64,000 nt of DNA, taken from Ciceribacter sp. T2.26MG-112.2. Lineage in GTDB: Bacteria > Pseudomonadota > Alphaproteobacteria > Rhizobiales > Rhizobiaceae. A program made the translations under genes and the position numbers. Positions within the stretch are counted from its first letter, which is position 1, and every line of letters starts with the position of its first letter. The notes beneath the pieces were generated by a model. It ran no database searches. It was given only the letters and a program-made list of their open reading frames with translations, and had not been told where the DNA came from. This document shows, piece by piece, positions 52,132-62,354 of the stretch. The stretch spans positions 62,001-126,000 of the forward strand of contig NZ_UEYQ01000002.1 of NCBI RefSeq assembly GCF_900492205.1. Direction: 5' to 3'.

Positions 52132-52842
52132 TCAGGCGACCGCGCGCAGTGCACCAGGCTGGTCCTGCCGCTGCTTTTGGCGCAGCGCCTCGTGCATCAG
52201 CACCTCGTCGGCGAAGGCGCGCGCATTGTCCCGCGCCTTGCCCAGGTTGCTGACGCTGGCAGTGGTGAGCGTGTGCAGCGAACCGCCGAAATCGAACACG
52301 TCGCGGAAGGCGGAGCGCTCGATGATCGGCGTGTCCATCACATGTACGCGCCGCTCAGCCAGCAGGGCCTTGACGGTCTGCAGCGCGCGTGTGGTGACCA
52401 TCGAATTGACGCGGGTCAGAACGACCGAGAAGGGAATGTGGATGTTTCCCCTGTCGGCCAGGTATTGCATGAGTTCGATCACGTGGGCGCCACCCTGCGC
52501 ATCCATCGAGCAACCCTGGATCGGGATCAGAACGTGGTTCGAATAGCCAATCGCCTTGGCGAGCAGCGGGGTGCGGGCGCCGGGCAGGTCGATCAATACG
52601 TAGTCGGCCTCGCGCTTGCCGTCTTGAATGTGCTTTTCGAGCGTGGCCTGGGTGACGTAGGGAACGACGTTGACCTTGGTCCGGTCGCCGGAGTTTTCCC
52701 GCCACCGGCTGATCCAGTATTGCGGATCGGCATCGAGAATGGTGACGCGGAATCCCATTCTCTCCAGCTCGGTCGCCAGCAGCAGCACCGCCGTGGTCTT
52801 TCCCGCGCCGCCCTTGGTATTGGCAAAGGTGATGACCGGCAT
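52132..52842 (-). CDS. ParA/MinD-family ATPase at the end of the chemotaxis operon
   Basis: Walker-type positioning ATPase of 236 residues. The deviant Walker A is KGGAGKTT (residues 10-17), with a Switch I ILDADPQY, Walker B-like VLIDLPG and a tail rich in Gln/Arg. No parB or parS-like repeats are present, so plasmid partition is unlikely. It is on the same strand as cheB, 127 bases downstream. In Rhodobacter the chemotaxis ParA PpfA, and in Vibrio ParC, position chemosensory clusters. This gene could do the same. The ATG at 52842 is chosen because the ParA sequence starts exactly there; the upstream extension does not look protein-like. Confidence 0.8.
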   Translation of the reverse strand: MPVITFANTKGGAGKTTAVLLLATELERMGFRVTILDADPQYWISRWRENSGDRTKVNVVPYVTQATLEKHIQDGKREADYVLIDLPGARTPLLAKAIGYSNHVLIPIQGCSMDAQGGAHVIELMQYLADRGNIHIPFSVVLTRVNSMVTTRALQTVKALLAERRVHVMDTPIIERSAFRDVFDFGGSLHTLTTASVSNLGKARDNARAFADEVLMHEALRQKQRQDQPGALRAVA

Positions 52843-52969
52843 AGTCGATTTCCCGCGTCTCAGAACTGATCGGAACCCATTGGGCTTGCGCCGTTTTCTA
52901 CTGCGGATTCTCCGCCGGACATGGTTAATCTTGTTTGAACGGTCTCGGCGAATTGTAGCGCTGCGCTTT

Positions 52970-54055
52970 TCAGCGACGCCGATCCGCGGCGAGGATTTCA
53001 TGGGCGACCAGTTCGAGCGGAACGATTTTGTCGACCCCGCCGCGGGCCACGGCCTCCTTCGGCATCCCGTAGACGACCGCGGTCGCCTCGTCCTGAGCAA
53101 GCGTATAGGCCCCGGCGTCGTGCATTTCCGCCATGCCGCGCGCGCCATCATCGCCCATGCCGGTCATGATCACGCCCATGGCATTCGATCCGGCGGCCCG
53201 CGCGGCCGAGCGGAACAGCACGTCGACCGAGGGCCGGTGTCGCGACACCAGCGGGCCTGAACGGACGGAGACGTGGTAGCGGGCGCCCTGCCGTTCGAGC
53301 AGCATGTGGTGGTCGCCCGGGGCGATGAGGACGTGACCGCGCAGCACGGGATCGCCGTCCACGGCCTCCTTCACCTCCACCTCGCAGAGCGTGTTCAGAC
53401 GTTTGGCAAAGGCGGCAGTGAATTTTTCCGGCATGTGCTGCACGATGACGATGCCGGGGGAATTGGCGGGGAGCCGTTCGAGGAAATCACGCAGTGCCTC
53501 GGTTCCTCCGGTGGAGGCGCCGACGCAGACCACCATCTCGGTGGTCTTGGCCATCGCCTTGCCGCTCGGCGGCGGCAGCACGGCATCGGCCGTCAGCCGG
53601 GTCGCGGGGCCGCTCTGTGACGAGGCGCGCCTTGGCCGACCGATGATGCGGGCCTGGGCCGCACTCTTGACGGCCTCGCAGATCCGCATGCCAGACTCCG
53701 CCAGGTGATCGGCCGCGCCGATCTTCGGCTTCAGGATCACGTCGACGGCGCCGGCCTCGAGAGCCTGGAGCAGCGTTTCCGATCCCTGTTCCGTCAAGGA
53801 CGAGCACATCACCACGGGTATGGGGCGTTGCGCCATCAACTTGCGCAGGAAGGTGATCCCGTCCATGCGCGGCATTTCGACGTCGAGCGTGATGACGTCC
53901 GGGATCTCGTCCTGGATCTTTCTCGCCGCCATGAACGGGTCCGAAGCCGTGCCAATGACCTCGATTTCCGGGTCGGCCTCGAGTACGCGGCTCAGTGTCT
54001 GCCTGACGCTGGCGGAATCATCGATGATGAGGACGCGGACTCTCTTGGTTATCAA
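52970..54055 (-). CDS. cheB: Chemotaxis protein-glutamate methylesterase/deamidase CheB
   Basis: Adaptation enzyme of 361 residues that removes receptor methyl groups when phosphorylated by CheA. N-terminal receiver domain (residues 5-125) with phospho-acceptor Asp58 in [13 protein letters not shown]; linker about 125-170; C-terminal methylesterase domain with the catalytic triad Ser in [10 protein letters not shown], His in IVQHMPEKF and Asp in GMGDDGARG. It begins six bases before the end of cheR. Full length. Confidence 0.96.
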   Translation of the reverse strand: MITKRVRVLIIDDSASVRQTLSRVLEADPEIEVIGTASDPFMAARKIQDEIPDVITLDVEMPRMDGITFLRKLMAQRPIPVVMCSSLTEQGSETLLQALEAGAVDVILKPKIGAADHLAESGMRICEAVKSAAQARIIGRPRRASSQSGPATRLTADAVLPPPSGKAMAKTTEMVVCVGASTGGTEALRDFLERLPANSPGIVIVQHMPEKFTAAFAKRLNTLCEVEVKEAVDGDPVLRGHVLIAPGDHHMLLERQGARYHVSVRSGPLVSRHRPSVDVLFRSAARAAGSNAMGVIMTGMGDDGARGMAEMHDAGAYTLAQDEATAVVYGMPKEAVARGGVDKIVPLELVAHEILAADRRR

Positions 54056-54061
54056 GCTGTC

Positions 54062-54913
54062 TCATACCTTTTCGAAGACGGTGTTGGCCACCTGGCGGAT
54101 CGGAAGGTCGAAGCCCGATACCGTCTCGGAATGTCCAATGAACAGGTAGCCCCCCGGGGCCAGGCATTCGATGAGCCGGGAAAGAACACGGTGCTGCGTC
54201 GGCTTGTCGAAATAAATCAGCACATTGCGGCAGAAGATGATGTGCATGGGGTCGCCGACGCCATAGCTCTGATCCATCAGGTTGAGGCGGGCAAAGCCGA
54301 CCCTGGAGCGAAGGTCGGGATGGATGCGCACCTCGCGGCGGCTGGGATCGCGGGCCTGCATCACATAGCGGTCGTGATACACCGCGGGAACGGGCGCAAC
54401 CATGTCCGCACTGTAGATGCCGCGGCGGGCGGTCTGCAGCACTTCCGTGCTCAGGTCGGTAGCCAGGATCGCATAGTCCTGATGCGGGTTTGCGCCGGTA
54501 AAGTCGTCGAGCACCATGGCGAGCGTGTAGGGCTCGGCACCGGTCGAGCATGCAGAGCTCCAGATCCGGAAGCGGCGCAGATCCCTTGCGGCCAGTTTCG
54601 GCAGGGCGTGATCCCGCAGGTATGTGAAGTGGTTCGGTTCGCGGAAGAAGTCGGTCTTGTTGGTGGTCACGGCATCGATCAGGTACACCTTCTCATGCTC
54701 GAGCCCGTCCTGCTTGAACAGGTAGTCGCAATAGTCGTCGAAACTCGAAATGCCCGTTGCCCGCAGTCGGCGGCGCAGGCGACCCTCCAGCATGGTCATC
54801 TTGGTCGGCGGCATCTTGATGCCGCTGTAATCATAGATGAACCGTGCGAGATGGTCGAAATTTCGCTTGCTGATATGGTCCTCGACGCAGGCAACTGTGG
54901 CGACTGCAGACAT
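54062..54913 (-). CDS. cheR: Chemotaxis protein methyltransferase CheR
   Basis: SAM-dependent glutamate methyltransferase of 283 residues, the adaptation partner of CheB. It has an N-terminal helical domain and a Rossmann methyltransferase with IWSSACSTGAEPYTLAM, a central NLMDQSYGVGDPMHIIFCRNVLIYF and FIGHSETV near the end. Methylation targets would be the glutamates of the two MCPs downstream in the window. Overlaps nothing but lies close to cheB and cheW. Confidence 0.96.
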   Translation of the reverse strand: MSAVATVACVEDHISKRNFDHLARFIYDYSGIKMPPTKMTMLEGRLRRRLRATGISSFDDYCDYLFKQDGLEHEKVYLIDAVTTNKTDFFREPNHFTYLRDHALPKLAARDLRRFRIWSSACSTGAEPYTLAMVLDDFTGANPHQDYAILATDLSTEVLQTARRGIYSADMVAPVPAVYHDRYVMQARDPSRREVRIHPDLRSRVGFARLNLMDQSYGVGDPMHIIFCRNVLIYFDKPTQHRVLSRLIECLAPGGYLFIGHSETVSGFDLPIRQVANTVFEKV

Positions 54914-54932
54914 TCATTCGGCTCCAGTCGGA

Positions 54933-55421
54933 TCAGGCGGCATTGCGCGCGGAAAGAAGGGCGGTGTCGCCGCTCGACAGAAGCCGGGCAAGATCGACGA
55001 TGACGACGAAGCCTTCGTCGCGCCGCACGACACCGGCGATGTAGTCCGAACTCCAGCGCACGCCGATCTCCGGGGCCGCCTCGATCTGGCTGCGGCGGAA
55101 CGGAATGACCTCGAATACCTTGTCGGCGACCATGCCGAGCGAGAGCACTCGGGTTTCGAGCGGAATATCAAGCACCAGCACGCGGGTACTCGATGTGGGC
55201 TCGGTCTTGGAGAGACCGAGCTTGAGTCTCAGATCAATGGTCGGCACGCCCTGGCCGCGCACATCGCGCAGCCCGAGCAGGTAGTCCGGTCCATTGGGAA
55301 TGCGGAACAGTTCCTCGTAGTCGAGGATCTCGCGCACCACCCCGACGGGAACGGCAAAGACTTCCTTGCCCAGGGCAAAGGTGACGAACTGGGCTTCGTC
55401 GGACATGCCGGTGGCCATCAT
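54933..55421 (-). CDS. cheW: Chemotaxis adaptor CheW (first copy)
   Basis: Coupling protein of 162 residues linking receptors to CheA; one SH3-like CheW domain across most of the length ([53 protein letters not shown]). Its start overlaps the MCP stop (two adjacent ATGs at 55421 and 55418), so it is coupled to that MCP. A second, more divergent CheW is encoded between the other MCP and cheA. Confidence 0.94.
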   Translation of the reverse strand: MMATGMSDEAQFVTFALGKEVFAVPVGVVREILDYEELFRIPNGPDYLLGLRDVRGQGVPTIDLRLKLGLSKTEPTSSTRVLVLDIPLETRVLSLGMVADKVFEVIPFRRSQIEAAPEIGVRWSSDYIAGVVRRDEGFVVIVDLARLLSSGDTALLSARNAA

Positions 55422-56353
55422 GCGCTCTCCTTGAATTCGTTGTCTGCGGCGTCCGGTCCGCCCATGCTGAGGTCGAGGGCAAAACCCTTGACCCGTGCCT
55501 GCTGGGCGACGACCGTCGAACTGACCTTTGCAGCCGGCCGTGACAGCGGCTTGGCGGCAGCTTGCGGACGAGCGACGGCAACCGGCTTCGGCTGAACGCC
55601 GCGGGCGGCGGTGTCGACCTTGAAGAAGGCGATCGAGCTTTGCAGTTCTTCGGCCTGGGCGGCCAGTTCTTCCGAGGTCGCCGACATTTCCTCCGAGGCG
55701 CCGGCATTCTGCTGGGTTACCTTGTCGAGCTGCTGGATCGCCTCGTTGATCTGGGCAGCGCCGATGTCCTGCTCGCGGCAGGCGGCCGAGATTTCCGCCA
55801 CCAGTTCGGCGGTCTTGCGGATGTCCGGCACCAGCCGGTTCAGCATTTCGCCGGCATTCTGCGCCGACTGCACGGTCTCGCCCGACATGGCGCTGATTTC
55901 GGCGGCTGCCGACTGCGAGCGCTCGGCGAGCTTGCGCACCTCGGAGGCGACGACGGCAAAGCCCTTGCCGTGTTCGCCCGCACGGGCCGCTTCGACCGCG
56001 GCGTTGAGCGCCAGCAGGTCGGTCTGGCGGGCGATCTCCTGGACGATCGAGATCTTCTCGGCGATCGTGCGCATGGCGGCCACGGCGCGGTTGACGGCAT
56101 CGCCTGAGGTCTCGGCATCCTTGGCCGACTGGCGAGCGATCTTTTCCGTCTGGGTGGCGTTATCGGCGTTCTGCTTGATGTTGGCGGCCATCTGCTCCAT
56201 CGAGGCGGAGGCCTCTTCGGCGGAGGCGGCCTGTTCGGTCGCACCCTGGCTCAGCTGCTCGGAGCTAGCCGACAGTTCCTGGCTGCCCGACGAGACGTTG
56301 TCGGAGGCCGACAGCGCATCGGCGACAACGCCGCGCAGGCGCTCCACCATGCT
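55418..56353 (-). repeat. Direct repeat, copy 1 (MCP signalling-domain coding sequence)
   Basis: The coding sequence for the signalling domain and tail of the first MCP is nearly identical to 57407-58348. Most differences are silent, but a proline-rich linker before the tail differs. Copies lie in the same orientation about 2 kb apart. Confidence 0.85.
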
Positions 56354-57217
56354 GGCAAGCGAATGTCCGAGTATGTCCTTGTCGGATTGCGGCTTCGGCG
56401 TCACGGTCAGGTCGCCGTCGGCGATCCTTTCGGCAATGACGGCCATTTCCTTGAGGTTGGCGGTCATGCGGTTGATCGTGTCGACGAGGTCCTTGATCTC
56501 GTCATTCGTCTTCATCTCGACGTTCTGGTCGAGGTCGCCGATGGCGACTGCCTCGGCGACAGCCATGATCTTGCGCAGGCCGGCACTGATGCCCAACGCA
56601 ATCCAGACGGCAGTGACGACGGCAATCAGGGTCGCGACGACGGAGGCGATGATCAGTTCCAGGCGCGCGAGTTCATATTCCTCGTCCGATGCCAGCTTGG
56701 CTGCCTGCATGCGGTCGCGATTGATCTGGACACCCTCGTCGAGCTTCGCCGTCAGGGCGACGGCCTCCTCGTGGCTCTTGCCGGCCGAAAGTGCCATTGC
56801 GGCTTCCTTGTTGCCGGAGCGCACGAGATCCTGGACGCGGTCGTCACTTTCGATGAAATGGTCGAGCACGACCTTCAGCTCGTCCCAATAGGCTTTCGTT
56901 GCCGCGCTTGCGGTCGAGGAGAGCTGGGTGAAATGCTGCTGGAGTTCGGCGTGGCCCTCGTTGCTCGCCTTGATGAAGCTTTGCGTCTCCTGCGGCGTGG
57001 CGGCCAGGATCATGCTCTTCTGCGCAGTCACGACATCCCTGGTAAGCGCGTTGAGTTCGTGGATCTGGTCGAGACGGGCGGCGGAGACGTCCACGACCTC
57101 GTCCATGCCGTCCTTCATGAGGGCGAGGTTGAAAATACCGAAGCCTGCGGAGCCCGCCAGCATGAAAATCAAGAAACTAAAGGCCAATGCCAATTTAAGT
57201 TTGATGGTAAAACGCAT
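55418..57217 (-). CDS. Methyl-accepting chemotaxis protein with tandem HAMP domains
   Basis: Transmembrane receptor of 599 residues. TM1 is at residues about 9-30, a four-helix-bundle-like periplasmic sensor at 31-185 and TM2 near 187-210. Two HAMP-like modules follow (ending [11 protein letters not shown] and [11 protein letters not shown]), then a signalling hairpin whose tip includes [30 protein letters not shown]. From SMVERLRG the signalling domain is identical, bar one residue, to the neighbouring MCP over about 250 residues, and both end with the same 27-residue tail (..DNEFKESA). ATG 57217 is chosen; an ATG at 57229 is possible. Confidence 0.92.
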   Translation of the reverse strand: MRFTIKLKLALAFSFLIFMLAGSAGFGIFNLALMKDGMDEVVDVSAARLDQIHELNALTRDVVTAQKSMILAATPQETQSFIKASNEGHAELQQHFTQLSSTASAATKAYWDELKVVLDHFIESDDRVQDLVRSGNKEAAMALSAGKSHEEAVALTAKLDEGVQINRDRMQAAKLASDEEYELARLELIIASVVATLIAVVTAVWIALGISAGLRKIMAVAEAVAIGDLDQNVEMKTNDEIKDLVDTINRMTANLKEMAVIAERIADGDLTVTPKPQSDKDILGHSLASMVERLRGVVADALSASDNVSSGSQELSASSEQLSQGATEQAASAEEASASMEQMAANIKQNADNATQTEKIARQSAKDAETSGDAVNRAVAAMRTIAEKISIVQEIARQTDLLALNAAVEAARAGEHGKGFAVVASEVRKLAERSQSAAAEISAMSGETVQSAQNAGEMLNRLVPDIRKTAELVAEISAACREQDIGAAQINEAIQQLDKVTQQNAGASEEMSATSEELAAQAEELQSSIAFFKVDTAARGVQPKPVAVARPQAAAKPLSRPAAKVSSTVVAQQARVKGFALDLSMGGPDAADNEFKESA

Positions 57218-57406
57218 TCTAGTCCCCATTCTGCCCAAGATTCGCGGAAGCCAAGGGCATCCGACGGACTGCGTGTGTTCCGGAGCAGGGGGGCGATCCA
57301 TTCACGCCTGCCTATTGTTGTCCTTCGACGGGATGGTCCGGGGCTCATGCTCCGGACCATCCTCCTGGCAAATTGCCGTGGACGAGAGGTCTGACGACCG
57401 GAAGGG

Positions 57407-58348
57407 TCAGGCGCTCTCCTTGAACTCGTTGTCCGCGGCGTCCGGTCCGCCCATGCTGAGGTCGAGGGCAAAGCCCTTGACCCGTGCCTGCTGGGCGGCG
57501 ACCGTGGATGTGGACGTTGCCTGGCGTGGTGCGGGACGGGCCGGGCCCTTTGCCGGGGAACGGCTCACTACGGCTACCGGCCTCGGCTGAACGGCGCGGG
57601 CGGCTGTGTCGACCTTGAAGAAGGCGATCGAGCTTTGCAGTTCTTCGGCCTGGGCGGCCAGTTCTTCCGAGGTTGCCGACATTTCTTCCGAGGCGCCGGC
57701 ATTCTGCTGGGTCACCTTGTCGAGCTGCTGGATCGCCTCGTTGATCTGGGCAGCGCCGATGTCCTGCTCGCGGCAGGCGGCCGAGATTTCCGCCACCAGT
57801 TCGGCGGTCTTGCGGATGTCCGGCACCAGCCGGTTCAGCATTTCGCCGGCATTCTGGGCGGACTGGACGGTCTCGCCCGACATGGCGCTGATCTCGGCTG
57901 CGGCCGATTGCGAGCGCTCGGCCAGCTTGCGCACTTCGGACGCGACGACGGCAAAGCCCTTGCCGTGTTCGCCGGCGCGGGCGGCCTCGACCGCTGCGTT
58001 GAGCGCAAGCAGGTCGGTCTGGCGGGCGATTTCCTGGACGATCGAGATCTTCTCGGCGATCGTGCGCATGGCGGCCACCGCGCGGTTGACGGCATCGCCG
58101 GAGGTCTCGGCATCCTTGGCCGACTGACGGGCGATCTTTTCCGTCTGGGCGGCGTTGTCGGCGTTCTGCTTGATGTTGGCGGCCATCTGCTCCATCGAGG
58201 CGGAGGCCTCTTCGGCCGATGCTGCCTGTTCGGTCGCGCCCTGGCTCAGCTGTTCCGAGCTTGCCGACAGTTCCTGGCTGCCCGACGACACGTTGTCGGA
58301 GGCCGACAGTGCATCGGCAACGACGCCGCGCAGGCGCTCCACCATGCT
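57407..58348 (-). repeat. Direct repeat, copy 2 (MCP signalling-domain coding sequence)
   Basis: Partner of 55418-56353. Recombination between the copies would delete one MCP and fuse the sensor of this receptor to the tail of the other, leaving an intact gene. Confidence 0.85.
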
Positions 58349-59095
58349 GTTGACATAGCCCAGCAGTTCGCCGATTTCGTCGCGGCTGGTGATCGCCGCC
58401 GTCTTGGTGAGGTCGCCTTCTGCAACATCACGCACGACGCTGACGGCGCGGCTAAGGCCACGGCTGATCGAAAGCGAAAGCCAGATCGCAGCGGCGACGG
58501 CGAGCAGTACGGCCACGCCGGCAACGCCCGTCAACAGCGTACGGGTGTCCGCGTAAAGTGCCTCATTTTCCGCGACGGCCGAGGTGAGTGCAGTCTCGTT
58601 GCGGTCCACGCTGGCATAGGCCAGCTCGGAAATCTCCGGCAACATATTGCGCAGTTCGCCCGACGAGATCTCCTTGGCGGCCAGCATGTTGCCGGCCAGG
58701 TGGAAGTCTCTCATCTTGGCATTGAGGGACTTCAGCGTTTCGCCGAGCGCGATCGTGCGCTGCCAGCTCGCTCGGCCCGTCTCGGAGGACACGACGAGCG
58801 ACTCCTGCGCGTATTTGAGAAGCGCGTCGATGTGGCTATCCGCCGTCTTGTAGAAGCTTTCTGCCTCAGCAAGGGTCTCGGCGAGAAGTGCGTTCTTCTG
58901 GGCGCGGACGGTTTCGGCCTGTTCCGTCGTCACGCGCAAGGCATATTCCAGGCGCTTGACGTTGCCAGTGACGAGTTGCTCGGCCGATGAATTGATCGTG
59001 CTCAGGCTGGTGATGCCATAGAGCGTGATGCCCACCAGCATCAGGATGATCGCCGCAAAGGCGATCGACAGTTTCAATTTGATAGTCACGCGCAT
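57407..59095 (-). CDS. Methyl-accepting chemotaxis protein with single HAMP domain
   Basis: Transmembrane receptor of 562 residues: TM1 at about residues 8-30, a four-helix-bundle-like periplasmic domain to about 185, TM2 at about 188-212 and one HAMP ([11 protein letters not shown]), then the signalling domain shared almost exactly with the first MCP. The sensor domains of the two receptors differ, so they should detect different ligands while giving the same output. The ATG at 59095 follows AGAGGGGTAAG. Between this gene and the other MCP is a 189-base gap without a gene. Confidence 0.92.
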   Translation of the reverse strand: MRVTIKLKLSIAFAAIILMLVGITLYGITSLSTINSSAEQLVTGNVKRLEYALRVTTEQAETVRAQKNALLAETLAEAESFYKTADSHIDALLKYAQESLVVSSETGRASWQRTIALGETLKSLNAKMRDFHLAGNMLAAKEISSGELRNMLPEISELAYASVDRNETALTSAVAENEALYADTRTLLTGVAGVAVLLAVAAAIWLSLSISRGLSRAVSVVRDVAEGDLTKTAAITSRDEIGELLGYVNSMVERLRGVVADALSASDNVSSGSQELSASSEQLSQGATEQAASAEEASASMEQMAANIKQNADNAAQTEKIARQSAKDAETSGDAVNRAVAAMRTIAEKISIVQEIARQTDLLALNAAVEAARAGEHGKGFAVVASEVRKLAERSQSAAAEISAMSGETVQSAQNAGEMLNRLVPDIRKTAELVAEISAACREQDIGAAQINEAIQQLDKVTQQNAGASEEMSATSEELAAQAEELQSSIAFFKVDTAARAVQPRPVAVVSRSPAKGPARPAPRQATSTSTVAAQQARVKGFALDLSMGGPDAADNEFKESA

Positions 59096-59120
59096 CTTAC
59101 CCCTCTGAAGATCCGTTGGC

Positions 59121-59624
59121 TCACGCCGCCGCTGCGGCGTCTCGCTTCGCCGAGAAAATTTCGTTCAAGTTTGGAATGATCACGAAGTCCGCGCCCCGCT
59201 TGACGAGGCAGTCGATGTAGTCGGCGCGCCAGCGCATGCCGATGCTGGGAGGATTTTCCCGCGCCGCCCGGCTGAGTGTCGTTACCTCGTGCACCTTGTC
59301 GGTGCGCACGCCGACCAGGGTCGCCTCGCCCTCGATTTCGAGCTCCGCGACGATGATCCGGCTGTCGATGGTCGGCTTGGTCGCCGCCATGCCGAAGGCG
59401 AGCCGGATGTCGGCCAGCGGAATGACCTTGCCGCGGAAATTGATGACGCTGCCGACGAAGGGACGGGCGCCGGGAACGGCTGTTTCCGGCAGGAGATCGA
59501 GGATTTCCTGAACCATCGTGGCGTCGAAGGCGAAGGTCTCGCCGGCGAGGTCGAACGTCAGAACCTCGCGTTCTTCCTTGTCGCCCCACTGATCGGTCGT
59601 CTGCTGAACTGCTGTTTTCATCAT
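59121..59624 (-). CDS. cheW: Chemotaxis adaptor CheW (second copy)
   Basis: CheW-domain protein of 167 residues, more divergent than the first copy ([54 protein letters not shown]). Lies between cheA and the single-HAMP MCP. Its ATG at 59624 overlaps the cheA stop by 4 bases (ATGATGA), so it is coupled to cheA. The C-terminus is a short alanine run. Confidence 0.92.
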   Translation of the reverse strand: MMKTAVQQTTDQWGDKEEREVLTFDLAGETFAFDATMVQEILDLLPETAVPGARPFVGSVINFRGKVIPLADIRLAFGMAATKPTIDSRIIVAELEIEGEATLVGVRTDKVHEVTTLSRAARENPPSIGMRWRADYIDCLVKRGADFVIIPNLNEIFSAKRDAAAAA

Positions 59625-61663
59625 CCGGCCGCACGCAATTGCGCCTCCTGTTGCTGTCCGGCCGCCACCAGGTGGGCGACGTCCAGAATGAGTGCCACGC
59701 TGCCATCCCCGAGGATGGTGGCGCCCGAGAAGGTCGCGACGTCGTGGTGAAGCTTGGACAGCGATTTGATCACCGTCTGGTGATCCCCGATGATCTGGTC
59801 GACGACGAGACCGACCCGTTCCGAGCCTGTGGAAATGACGACGATCTTCTGGAACGGATCGGGTTCGGTCCGGGTGTTGAAGAGTTCTCTCAGGCGAATG
59901 AACGGGACGAGGCTGTCGCGCAGCGAGATGAAGCTGCGACCGCGCGAGCGAAGGTCGGTTTCCGGCGAGAGCTCCAGGCATTCTTCCACCGCCGACAGCG
60001 GGATGACATAGGCACCGGTGCCGATGCGCACGAGGAGTCCGTCGATAATGGCGAGCGTCAGCGGAATCCTGAGCGCGATTTCCGAGCCGTTGCCGGGTGT
60101 GCTGGTGACTTCGATCGCACCACGCAGGGCTTCCACGGTCTTCTTGACGACATCCATGCCCACGCCGCGGCCCGAGAGGCTGGTGATCTGCTGGGCGGTG
60201 GAAAAGCCCGGCTGGAAGATCAGATGCAGCAGTTCCTGGTCGCTCAGGGCTGCGCCCGGCTGGATCAGGCCCGAGGATTCGGCCTTGGCGCGAACCCGCG
60301 CGCGGTTGATGCCGCGGCCATCGTCCTTGACGGTGATGATCACTTCGCCGCCCGACTGGCGCGCCGACAGGCGGACGTGGCCCGCTTCCGGCTTGCCGGC
60401 GGCGCGGCGCTCGTCCGGGGTTTCGAGGCCATGGTCGATCGAGTTGCGCACCAGATGGACCAGCGGATCGGCGAGGCGGTCGATGACCGTCTTGTCGACT
60501 TCGGTGGTCTCGCCCTCGGTCTCCAGTTCGATCACCTTGCCCGTCTCGCGGGACAGGTCGTGCACCAGGCGGCGGAACCGGCCGAACAGGCTGGCGACCG
60601 GCATCATGCGCAGGACCATCATCGTGTCGCGCAGTTCGCCCGACAGGCGTTCGATGTCTTCCGACACGGCACGCAGCTGGATTTCGATGCTGGCATCGGC
60701 AAGCTGGGACAGACGCGACTGGGCAATGACCAGTTCGCCGACGCGGTCCATCAACTCGTCGAGGCGCTCGGCCGGAACGCGAACATTTTCTGCGGCCTTT
60801 GACTGTTTCTGTTCGGTCGCTGTGGATTGAGGTGCGGGCGCTGCGGCGGGTGTCGCGGACCGGGCGGCAATCACCGGAGCCGGGACGGGCACGTCTGCGG
60901 CTGCGGCTGCGGTCCCGACGTCCGCTTCGGCCACCGGCTTCGTCTCGCGCAGGATCGGTTCGATCGACAGTTCCATCTCGTCCATGACGAAGATGAACAC
61001 GTCCTCCACCGCCGTGCGGTCGGCATCGCCCAGGAGCTCGACGGTCCATCCGAGATGAATGTCCGACGGGTTGAGGCTGTCGAGGGGCGGCAGTTTGCTC
61101 TTGTCGACGGTGATGCGGCAGTCGCCGAGATCGCGCAGCTCGTCGAGAAGGCCGAGCGGATTGGTGCCGTTGGCCATGGCATTGGCCGGCAGCCGGAAGC
61201 GCACCGTCCAGCCGGCGCGATCGCTGCCGTCCTGTTTGACCGGCGCCGTTGCCTCCGGCTCGGCCGGTGAGACGGCAGCCGAGTTGCCGCTGCCATTGAC
61301 GGCGGCATGGAGCGAGCCCAGCAGGGTGCTGCTCTTGTCATCGTGGTCGCCGTGCGGCGCTTCGATCAGGGCCTTCATGTGGTCCTGTGCGGCAAGGACC
61401 GCGGCAACCAGTTCCTGGCTTGCCGGCACGTCGCCCTTGCGGACCCGGTCGAAGGCGGTCTCGCAATGATGGGTAAAGGCGGCAAGGGCGTCGAAGCCGA
61501 ACATGGCGCCGGAGCCCTTGAGCGTGTGAAGGCCGCGGAAGACCGCGTCGATCTGATCCTTGTCGTCGAGCCTGTGGGTGAGGTCGAGAAGGCCGATCTC
61601 GATCTGCTCGAGAAGTTCGGCGGCCTCCGTGAGAAAGACGGCAATCGGATCGGTGTCACTCAT
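59621..61663 (-). CDS. cheA: Chemotaxis histidine kinase CheA
   Basis: Kinase of 680 residues that phosphorylates CheY and CheB. P1 Hpt domain with phospho-accepting His46 (RGLHTLKGSGAMFGF); a variable middle region (residues 130-260); dimerisation domain; ATPase with HLVRNSIDHGLE (N box), DDGRGINRARV (G1) and GRGVGMDVVKK (G2); and a C-terminal CheW-like regulatory domain. The start overlaps cheY (ATGA). The length is typical. Confidence 0.96.
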   Translation of the reverse strand: MSDTDPIAVFLTEAAELLEQIEIGLLDLTHRLDDKDQIDAVFRGLHTLKGSGAMFGFDALAAFTHHCETAFDRVRKGDVPASQELVAAVLAAQDHMKALIEAPHGDHDDKSSTLLGSLHAAVNGSGNSAAVSPAEPEATAPVKQDGSDRAGWTVRFRLPANAMANGTNPLGLLDELRDLGDCRITVDKSKLPPLDSLNPSDIHLGWTVELLGDADRTAVEDVFIFVMDEMELSIEPILRETKPVAEADVGTAAAAADVPVPAPVIAARSATPAAAPAPQSTATEQKQSKAAENVRVPAERLDELMDRVGELVIAQSRLSQLADASIEIQLRAVSEDIERLSGELRDTMMVLRMMPVASLFGRFRRLVHDLSRETGKVIELETEGETTEVDKTVIDRLADPLVHLVRNSIDHGLETPDERRAAGKPEAGHVRLSARQSGGEVIITVKDDGRGINRARVRAKAESSGLIQPGAALSDQELLHLIFQPGFSTAQQITSLSGRGVGMDVVKKTVEALRGAIEVTSTPGNGSEIALRIPLTLAIIDGLLVRIGTGAYVIPLSAVEECLELSPETDLRSRGRSFISLRDSLVPFIRLRELFNTRTEPDPFQKIVVISTGSERVGLVVDQIIGDHQTVIKSLSKLHHDVATFSGATILGDGSVALILDVAHLVAAGQQQEAQLRAAG

Positions 61664-62028
61664 TTGCCGAGGACTTTCCGGGCGATCTTGACGAGGTTTT
61701 CCGGATCGAAGGGCTTGGTCAGCCAGCCGGTGGCGCCTGCGGCCTTGGCCTGGCTCTTGATCTCGCCATCGGATTCGGTGGTCAGGAAGATGACCGGTAC
61801 GCCGGTATGCGCCGGCATCTTGCGCAGCTCCCGGATCATGGTCAGCCCGTCCATGTTCGGCATGTTCAGGTCGGTGACGATCAGATCGAATGTGCCGGCC
61901 GAAAGCTTGGCGATGCCGTCAGCCCCGTCTACGGCCTCCGTCACCGCATAGCCGGCATTGGACAAGGCGATCTTCGTCGTCATTCGAATGCTGGCCGAAT
62001 CGTCGACGGTGAGAATATGTGCGCTCAT
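61660..62028 (-). CDS. cheY: Chemotaxis response regulator CheY
   Basis: Single-domain receiver of 122 residues. Phospho-acceptor Asp53 in VTDLNMPNMDG, acidic pair in ILTVDDSAS, the switch Thr in FLTTES and Lys105 in LTKPFD. It lies between STAS and cheA and overlaps both. Its output would be the flagellar motor, or another effector, since no motor genes are in the window. Confidence 0.96.
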   Translation of the reverse strand: MSAHILTVDDSASIRMTTKIALSNAGYAVTEAVDGADGIAKLSAGTFDLIVTDLNMPNMDGLTMIRELRKMPAHTGVPVIFLTTESDGEIKSQAKAAGATGWLTKPFDPENLVKIARKVLGK

Positions 62029-62354
62029 TGGGCGGATCCCTTGTGAAGCCAGAAGAGTGCGTCCTCGTGCGACGCGTTTTCGATGAAGCCGGCTCGACCG
62101 AGCACGTCGAGCAAAGAGCCGCTGGCCGGTTGCGACAGCGACAGCGTTTTTCCATGCGTGCGGGCAAACAGCCGTGCGGCTTCCACGACCTGGACGAAGG
62201 CGAGGTCCACCTCGGGCTCGTCGGCGAGATCCAGTATCACAGGTTGCGTGCCGGAAAGTGCGGCCGATAGTTCGGGATAAAACTTGGAGATGTTTCGAAT
62301 GCCTGTAGCTTTCTCTGGTTTAACTACAGTGCAGTTAAGGCCGTCATTTGACAT
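62025..62354 (-). CDS. Small STAS-domain protein at the head of the che operon
   Basis: Protein of 109 residues with a STAS (anti-sigma-antagonist-like) fold: LDLADEPEVDLAFVQVVEAARLFARTHGKTLSL covers the central strand and helix, with the phosphorylatable-type Asp/Ser region following. First gene of the minus-strand operon and coupled to cheY. The ATG at 62354 was chosen; an upstream frame would extend 31 residues into a stretch that is AT-rich and not protein-like. Its role in chemotaxis is not known; STAS proteins of this type occur with CheA-CheY pairs. Confidence 0.75.
   Translation of the reverse strand: MSNDGLNCTVVKPEKATGIRNISKFYPELSAALSGTQPVILDLADEPEVDLAFVQVVEAARLFARTHGKTLSLSQPASGSLLDVLGRAGFIENASHEDALFWLHKGSAQ

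Noticed and set aside
52132-52842. Plasmid partition locus
   Set aside because: The ParA has no parB neighbour or repeated parS-like sites, and it follows cheB in the same direction.
55418-58348. Transposon or insertion sequence suggested by the long direct repeat
   Set aside because: The repeat is exactly the MCP signalling-domain coding sequence; no transposase or terminal inverted repeats are present.
59121-61049. 642-residue frame covering cheW and part of cheA
   Set aside because: Only its last 167 codons are CheW; the rest is out-of-frame cheA sequence rich in Arg/Pro/Gly.
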